Positions 6,664 to 10,025 of a stretch of 10,025 nt of DNA are shown here, one piece after another. The notes under the pieces were generated by a model that saw only the letters and a program-made list of their open reading frames with translations, was not told where the DNA came from and did no database searches. Made by a program: the position numbers and the translations under genes. The DNA lies in assembly GCA_955652795.1 (NCBI GenBank), contig CATPBQ010000055.1:1-10025 (forward strand), given 5' to 3'. Position 1 is the stretch's first letter, and each line of letters starts with the position of its first letter. The DNA comes from an uncultured Steroidobacteraceae bacterium. GTDB taxonomy: Bacteria > Pseudomonadota > Gammaproteobacteria > Steroidobacterales > Steroidobacteraceae.

Positions 6664-6698
6664 GGGCGCACGCCCAAGGTGCGCGCTTCAGGCGCGCA
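6664..6698 (-). terminator. Tandem GC hairpins after rho
   Basis: About 20 bases past the rho stop (- strand), a 7-bp stem TGCGCGC / GCGCGCA with a 5-base loop (6680-6698) is followed by a small GGGC / GCCC hairpin (6664-6675). A further stem GTCGCC / GGCGAC lies at 6601-6616. None has a T-tract, so if they act they are not classic intrinsic terminators. They may instead protect the mRNA 3' end or accompany Rho-dependent termination. Confidence 0.3.
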
Positions 6699-6717
6699 GG
6701 CCAGCGCGGTGAGCGGC

Positions 6718-8157
6718 TCAGCGCTTCATCGCCTCGAAAAAGTCCCCGTTCGACTTGGTGTCCTTCATCTTGTCGAGCAGGAATTCGATCGCGGCGAGCT
6801 CGTCCATGGGGTGCAGGAGCTTGCGCAGGATCCACATCTTGGCGAGCTCGCCCTGGTCGGTGATGAGCTCCTCCTTACGCGTGCCGGAGCGGTTAATGTT
6901 GACCGCCGGGAATACGCGCTTCTCGGAGATGCGCCGGTCGAGGTGAATTTCGCTGTTGCCGGTACCCTTGAACTCCTCGTAGATGACGTCGTCCATCTTC
7001 GAGCCGGTATCGATGAGCGCCGTGGCGAGGATCGTCAGGCTGCCGCCCTCCTCGATATTGCGCGCCGCGCCGAAGAAGCGCTTCGGACGCTGCAGCGCGT
7101 TGGCGTCCACGCCGCCGGTCAGCACCTTGCCGGAGGACGGCACCACCGTGTTGTAGGCGCGCGCAAGCCGGGTGATCGAATCCAGCAGGATCACCACGTC
7201 CTTCTTGTGCTCGACCAGGCGCTTGGCCTTCTCGATGACCATCTCCGCCACCTGCACGTGCCGGGCGGCGGGCTCATCGAAGGTGCTCGACACCACCTCG
7301 CCCTTCACCGTGCGCTGCATCTCGGTGACTTCCTCCGGCCGCTCGTCGATGAGCAGCACGATCAGGTGGACCTCGGGATGGTTGGAGGTGATGGCGGTGG
7401 CGATATTCTGCAGCAGCATCGTCTTGCCGGCCTTCGGCGGGGAGACGATCAGGCCGCGCTGGCCCTTGCCAATGGGCGCGACCAGGTCGATGGTGCGCGC
7501 GGTCAGATCCTCGGTGGAGCCGTTGCCGCGTTCGAGCTTCAGACGCTTGGTCGGATGGAACGGCGTCAGGTTCTCGAACAGCACCTTGTTGCGCGAGCTG
7601 TCGGGCGAATCGAAGTTGATCTCGCCCACTTTCAGCAGCGCGAAATAGCGCTCGCCGTCCTTCGGCGGGCGGATCAGGCCGGAGATGGTGTCGCCGGTGC
7701 GCAGGTTGAAGCGGCGGATCTGGCTGGGGCTGACGTAGATGTCGTCGGGACCGGCGAGGTAGGAACCGTCGGCGGAGCGCAGGAAGCCGAAGCCGTCCTG
7801 CAGGATCTCGAGCACGCCGTCGCCGTAGATGTTCTCGCCATTGCGCGCGTGCGCCTTCAGGATCGAGAAAATGATGTCCTGCTTGCGCGAGCGGGCGAGG
7901 TTCTCGAGCCCCATGGACTCGGCGAGCTTCACCAGCTCATGGATGGGCTTGGACTTGAGCTCCGTCAGGTTCATCGAGCTGCGCGATTGCGTCAGCTCCG
8001 CCGGACTTATGATTTCGGAGTCGTCGGCTTCGAACACCTCCGGCTCCTGCATCAGCTCATCGGGGCGTCCGCCATTATTGCCACGATTGCCGTCGCGATT
8101 GTGGCGCGGGCCCTTGTTGGGCCGGTTGCGGCCCTGATTACCGAGATAGCCTCTCAC
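6718..8157 (-). CDS. rho: Transcription termination factor Rho with an N-terminal extension
   Basis: Hexameric RNA-dependent ATPase/helicase that releases RNA polymerase. Residues 62-479 match E. coli Rho along its whole length. They comprise the N-terminal helix bundle from 'MNLTELKS', the cold-shock-like RNA-binding domain ('DGFGFLR', 'YVSPSQIRRFNLRTGD', about 111-190), Walker A 'SPPKAGKT' (239-246), 'LLIDERPEEVTEMQR', Walker B 'VVILLD' (321-326), 'ITRLARAYN', the Q-loop region 'VLTGGVDAN', 'TALIDTGSKMDD' and 'SGTRKEE'. Before this lies a 61-residue extension: residues 1-32 contain 8 Gly, 7 Asn and 7 Arg, then residues 34-54 are acidic. The start is GTG 8157, whose G-T-G-A overlaps the trxA stop. 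The E. coli-like ATG would be 7974, which has no visible Shine-Dalgarno. The frame stays open and still favours G/C third bases (about three quarters) through the extension, so I take it as coding. Confidence 0.97.
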   Translation of the reverse strand: MRGYLGNQGRNRPNKGPRHNRDGNRGNNGGRPDELMQEPEVFEADDSEIISPAELTQSRSSMNLTELKSKPIHELVKLAESMGLENLARSRKQDIIFSILKAHARNGENIYGDGVLEILQDGFGFLRSADGSYLAGPDDIYVSPSQIRRFNLRTGDTISGLIRPPKDGERYFALLKVGEINFDSPDSSRNKVLFENLTPFHPTKRLKLERGNGSTEDLTARTIDLVAPIGKGQRGLIVSPPKAGKTMLLQNIATAITSNHPEVHLIVLLIDERPEEVTEMQRTVKGEVVSSTFDEPAARHVQVAEMVIEKAKRLVEHKKDVVILLDSITRLARAYNTVVPSSGKVLTGGVDANALQRPKRFFGAARNIEEGGSLTILATALIDTGSKMDDVIYEEFKGTGNSEIHLDRRISEKRVFPAVNINRSGTRKEELITDQGELAKMWILRKLLHPMDELAAIEFLLDKMKDTKSNGDFFEAMKR

Positions 8158-8483
8158 AGGTTGCTGTCCAGAAATGCCGAGAGTTGGGATTTGGATACGG
8201 CGCCGACCTTTTGCGCCTCCACCGTGCCATTCTTGAACAGAATCAGCGTGGGGATGCCGCGGATACCGAATTTGGGCGGTGTCTGCGGGTTCTCGTCGAT
8301 GTTGATCTTGGCGACCTTGATGCGATCGTGGTACTCGCTGGCGATCTCATCGAGGATCGGGGCGATCATCTTGCACGGACCGCACCACTCGGCCCAGAAG
8401 TCCAGCAGCACCGGCTTTTCGGACTTCAGGACGTCCTGCGAAAAAGTGGCGTCCGTAGTATGCACAATGTGCGGGCTACTCAC
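8154..8483 (-). CDS. trxA: Thioredoxin 1
   Basis: Small cytoplasmic disulfide reductase that recycles ribonucleotide reductase, methionine sulfoxide reductases and other targets, itself reduced by thioredoxin reductase. The 109 residues are the family's usual size. The active site is W33-C34-G-P-C37 in 'DFWAEWCGPCKMIAP', the cis-proline is in 'GIRGIPTLILFKNG' (P78), and 'VAKINIDENP' forms the central strand, as in E. coli TrxA. GTG 8483 is chosen because GGAGG lies ten bases upstream (8494-8498). The stop overlaps the rho GTG by four bases. The placement between divergent rhlB and rho is that of E. coli. No gene for a rho leader peptide (rhoL) lies between trxA and rho. Confidence 0.98.
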   Translation of the reverse strand: MSSPHIVHTTDATFSQDVLKSEKPVLLDFWAEWCGPCKMIAPILDEIASEYHDRIKVAKINIDENPQTPPKFGIRGIPTLILFKNGTVEAQKVGAVSKSQLSAFLDSNL

Positions 8484-8593
8484 GCGGTTTCAACCTCCGT
8501 CAATGCAGAGCGCAAAGATCGCTTGCGGAAAAGGGAATCCAGGGGCGGGTCGGCAATAGGTGCCCGAAAAGCGATGCCAGAAACACCCGCCAA

Positions 8594-8648
8594 ACGGTTA
8601 CACTAATAACTCGTGATTGAGTATGGACCTTAAGGGAATTAAGGAAAC
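8594..8648. promoter_or_regulatory. A/T-rich island in the trxA-rhlB divergent gap, probable promoter zone
   Basis: The 278-base gap between the divergent starts holds this one stretch with clearly higher A/T content than its surroundings (for example ACTAATAAC, GATTGAG, GGAATTAAGG). Both trxA-rho and rhlB need promoters here. I could not pick a -35/-10 pair with good matches on either strand, so this marks a zone rather than a site. The gap also holds a possible stem GGCCCG (8674-8679) / CGGGCC (8706-8711) followed by CCTTTT in the rhlB leader. Confidence 0.3.
8620..8634 (-). repeat. Intergenic motif, copy 3 (trxA-rhlB gap)
   Basis: On the - strand it reads CTTAAG then GTCCATACT. Both blocks occur in the same order after purD, where TCC separates them. 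It lies about 137 bases upstream of the trxA start, inside the A/T-rich island. Confidence 0.35.
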
Positions 8649-8761
8649 CGGGTCGGCAGGTGCGGACCCTGTTGGCCCGCTGACTGAGACACTTTGTAGC
8701 GCTTCCGGGCCCCTTTTGCAAGCCCAGGCGCATTTTTCCGACCACACTCCAGACCTATTTG

Positions 8762-10025
8762 ATGACTGACTCACATTCTGGTTCCGTCGCATTCGCCTCG
8801 CTTGGCCTGCATCCTGCGGTTATGGATGGCATACGGCAGGCAGGCTTCACACAATGCACGCCCATCCAGGCGCAGACGCTGCCGATTGCCCTTGCGGGGC
8901 GCGACGTTGCAGGCCAGGCGCAAACCGGGACCGGCAAGACGGCCGCGTTCCTCGTCGCGCTGTACCAGGCGCTGCTCACGCGTCCCACGGCGGCGAATCG
9001 CAGCCCCACCTCGATCCGCGCACTCATCGTGGCGCCCACCCGCGAGCTCGCGGTGCAGATCCATCACGATGCGCTCATTCTCGGCGCCCACACCGGACTC
9101 AAGCACACGGTGGTGTTCGGCGGCATCGATTACGAGAAGCAGCGCCTGGAACTCGGCCAAGGCTGCGATGTGCTGATCGGCACGCCGGGGCGGCTGATCG
9201 ATTACTTCAAGCAGCATGTGTACGACATGCGGCACGCACAGGTGCTGGTGCTCGATGAGGCCGATCGCATGTTCGATCTGGGCTTCATCGCCGACATCCG
9301 CTACATCCTGCGCCGCTTGCCCCATCCCGAGCGGCGCCAGTCGATGCTGTTCTCGGCCACGCTCTCGCACCGGGTGCTCGAGCTCGCCTACGAGCACATG
9401 AACAACCCGGAAGCTGTGCGCATCGAACCCGACAAGATGACCGTCGATGAGGTGCGCCAGCTCATGTACTACCCCTCCATGGAGGAGAAGGTGCCGCTGC
9501 TCATCGGCCTGCTGCGCCAGAGCGAAGCCCACCGCACCCTGGTGTTCGTGAACACCAAGCGCACCGCAGAGCGGCTCGAGAGCGCGCTCAAGGCCAATGG
9601 CTTCCACGCCCAGGCGCTCTCCGGAGACGTGCCGCAGAACAAGCGCCTGCGCTTCCTGCGCGACTTCCACGAGGGCGCTCTGGCGGTGCTGATTGCCACC
9701 GACGTGGCCTCGCGGGGCCTGCACATCCCGGATGTCAGTCACGTGTTCAACTTCGACCTGCCGCAGGATCCGCCCGACTACGTGCACCGCATCGGCCGCA
9801 CCGCCCGTGCCGGCGCCGAGGGCGATGCCATCAGCTTCGCGTGCGAGGAGTACGCGGTGTCGCTCCCGGACATCGAGAGTTATCTCGGTCATAAGATCCC
9901 GTTCGCCCCGATCGCCCCCGAGCTGCTGGCCACCGGCGTGGTGGCGGGCGCAACGGTGCATTCACACCGGCCCCACCGTCCCGGCGAGCGCCGTCACGGC
10001 GGCGGCTTGCACGGCGGCGGCTCGC
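8762..10025 (+). CDS. rhlB: ATP-dependent RNA helicase RhlB (3' end missing)
   Basis: DEAD-box helicase that unwinds RNA for the degradosome in gammaproteobacteria. The frame runs from ATG 8762 to the window edge without a stop; 421 residues are visible. All motifs are present: Q motif 'F..LGL...GFTQCTPIQ' (11-36), motif I 'AQTGTGKT' (53-60), Ia 'PTRELAVQ', 'GG', Ib 'TPGR', II 'DEAD' (165-168), III 'SAT' (198-200), IV 'VFVNTKR', V 'ATDVASRGLHIP' (312-323) and VI 'HRIGRTARAG' (342-351). Features of RhlB over other DEAD proteins are 'CTPIQA', 'VLVLDEADRMFDLGFI' and 'CEEYAVSLPDIESYLGHKIP'. From about residue 400 the tail is basic and rich in His, Gly, Arg and Pro; in E. coli RhlB the basic tail also follows at this point. 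E. coli RhlB is 421 residues, so this one is longer. No clear Shine-Dalgarno precedes the ATG. It is divergent from trxA-rho, as in E. coli. Confidence 0.97.
   Translation, partial: MTDSHSGSVAFASLGLHPAVMDGIRQAGFTQCTPIQAQTLPIALAGRDVAGQAQTGTGKTAAFLVALYQALLTRPTAANRSPTSIRALIVAPTRELAVQIHHDALILGAHTGLKHTVVFGGIDYEKQRLELGQGCDVLIGTPGRLIDYFKQHVYDMRHAQVLVLDEADRMFDLGFIADIRYILRRLPHPERRQSMLFSATLSHRVLELAYEHMNNPEAVRIEPDKMTVDEVRQLMYYPSMEEKVPLLIGLLRQSEAHRTLVFVNTKRTAERLESALKANGFHAQALSGDVPQNKRLRFLRDFHEGALAVLIATDVASRGLHIPDVSHVFNFDLPQDPPDYVHRIGRTARAGAEGDAISFACEEYAVSLPDIESYLGHKIPFAPIAPELLATGVVAGATVHSHRPHRPGERRHGGGLHGGGS
9995..10024 (+). repeat. 15-base tandem repeat in the rhlB tail
   Basis: Two adjacent 15-base units, 9995-10009 and 10010-10024, are identical except for one base. 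Each encodes His-Gly-Gly-Gly plus Leu or Ser. The array reaches the window edge and may continue. Confidence 0.6.

Noticed and set aside
5567..6712. A 381-codon + strand frame opposite the outer-membrane protein gene.
   Set aside because: It overlaps the thioesterase end, has no recognisable domain and no good start. The - strand frame has a signal peptide, barrel pattern and strong Shine-Dalgarno.
6475..8559. A 694-codon open frame on the + strand opposite rho and trxA, and similar long antisense frames opposite dusB, purD and rhlB.
   Set aside because: High-GC coding DNA leaves the opposite strand poor in stops. The - strand proteins are unmistakable Rho and TrxA, and the antisense translations are low-complexity with no motif.
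8650..8669. A GGGTC / GACCC inverted repeat in the rhlB leader.
   Set aside because: Arms of only five bases with a 10-base spacer are common by chance in GC-rich sequence, and nothing else supports a function.

Overview
The window is GC-rich, tightly packed bacterial chromosome. It looks like a gammaproteobacterium. Fis, an RhlB of the E. coli type and the order DUF3426 gene - dusB - fis - purH - purD (as I recall it from Pseudomonas and relatives) all point that way, and the strong G/C bias at third codon positions suggests a high-GC lineage. I cannot name the genus. I see no insertion sequence, phage gene, CRISPR array, tRNA or rRNA, and no gene-free stretch over 300 bases.

Left block (1-5648, all + strand). 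The window opens inside a membrane protein with a DUF3426 C-terminal domain. It continues with dusB (tRNA dihydrouridine synthase), fis (nucleoid protein), purH and purD (three activities of purine synthesis) and a small hotdog-fold thioesterase. Gaps run from about 15 to 78 bases, so this may be one transcription unit. The widest gap, between purH and purD, can be drawn as a nested hairpin that covers the purD ribosome-binding site.

Middle (5666-6526, - strand). A secreted protein with a signal peptide and a beta-barrel-like pattern ends 17 bases from the thioesterase gene, tail to tail. I do not recognise its family. It has its own leader, with a perfect inverted repeat and a strong Shine-Dalgarno sequence.

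Right block (6718-10025). trxA and rho form a - strand pair overlapping by GTGA, and rhlB is divergent on the + strand and runs off the window. E. coli has the same rhlB / trxA-rho arrangement. The block links RNA control functions: Rho terminates transcripts and RhlB is the RNA-degradosome helicase. Rho carries an extra 61-residue N-terminal segment, rich in Asn, Gly and Arg and then acidic, which E. coli Rho lacks.

Most of the window is conserved housekeeping sequence. The points worth a second look are the Rho extension, a short motif recurring in three intergenic gaps, the possible purD leader fold, the unassigned outer-membrane protein, and a pentapeptide tandem repeat in the RhlB tail.
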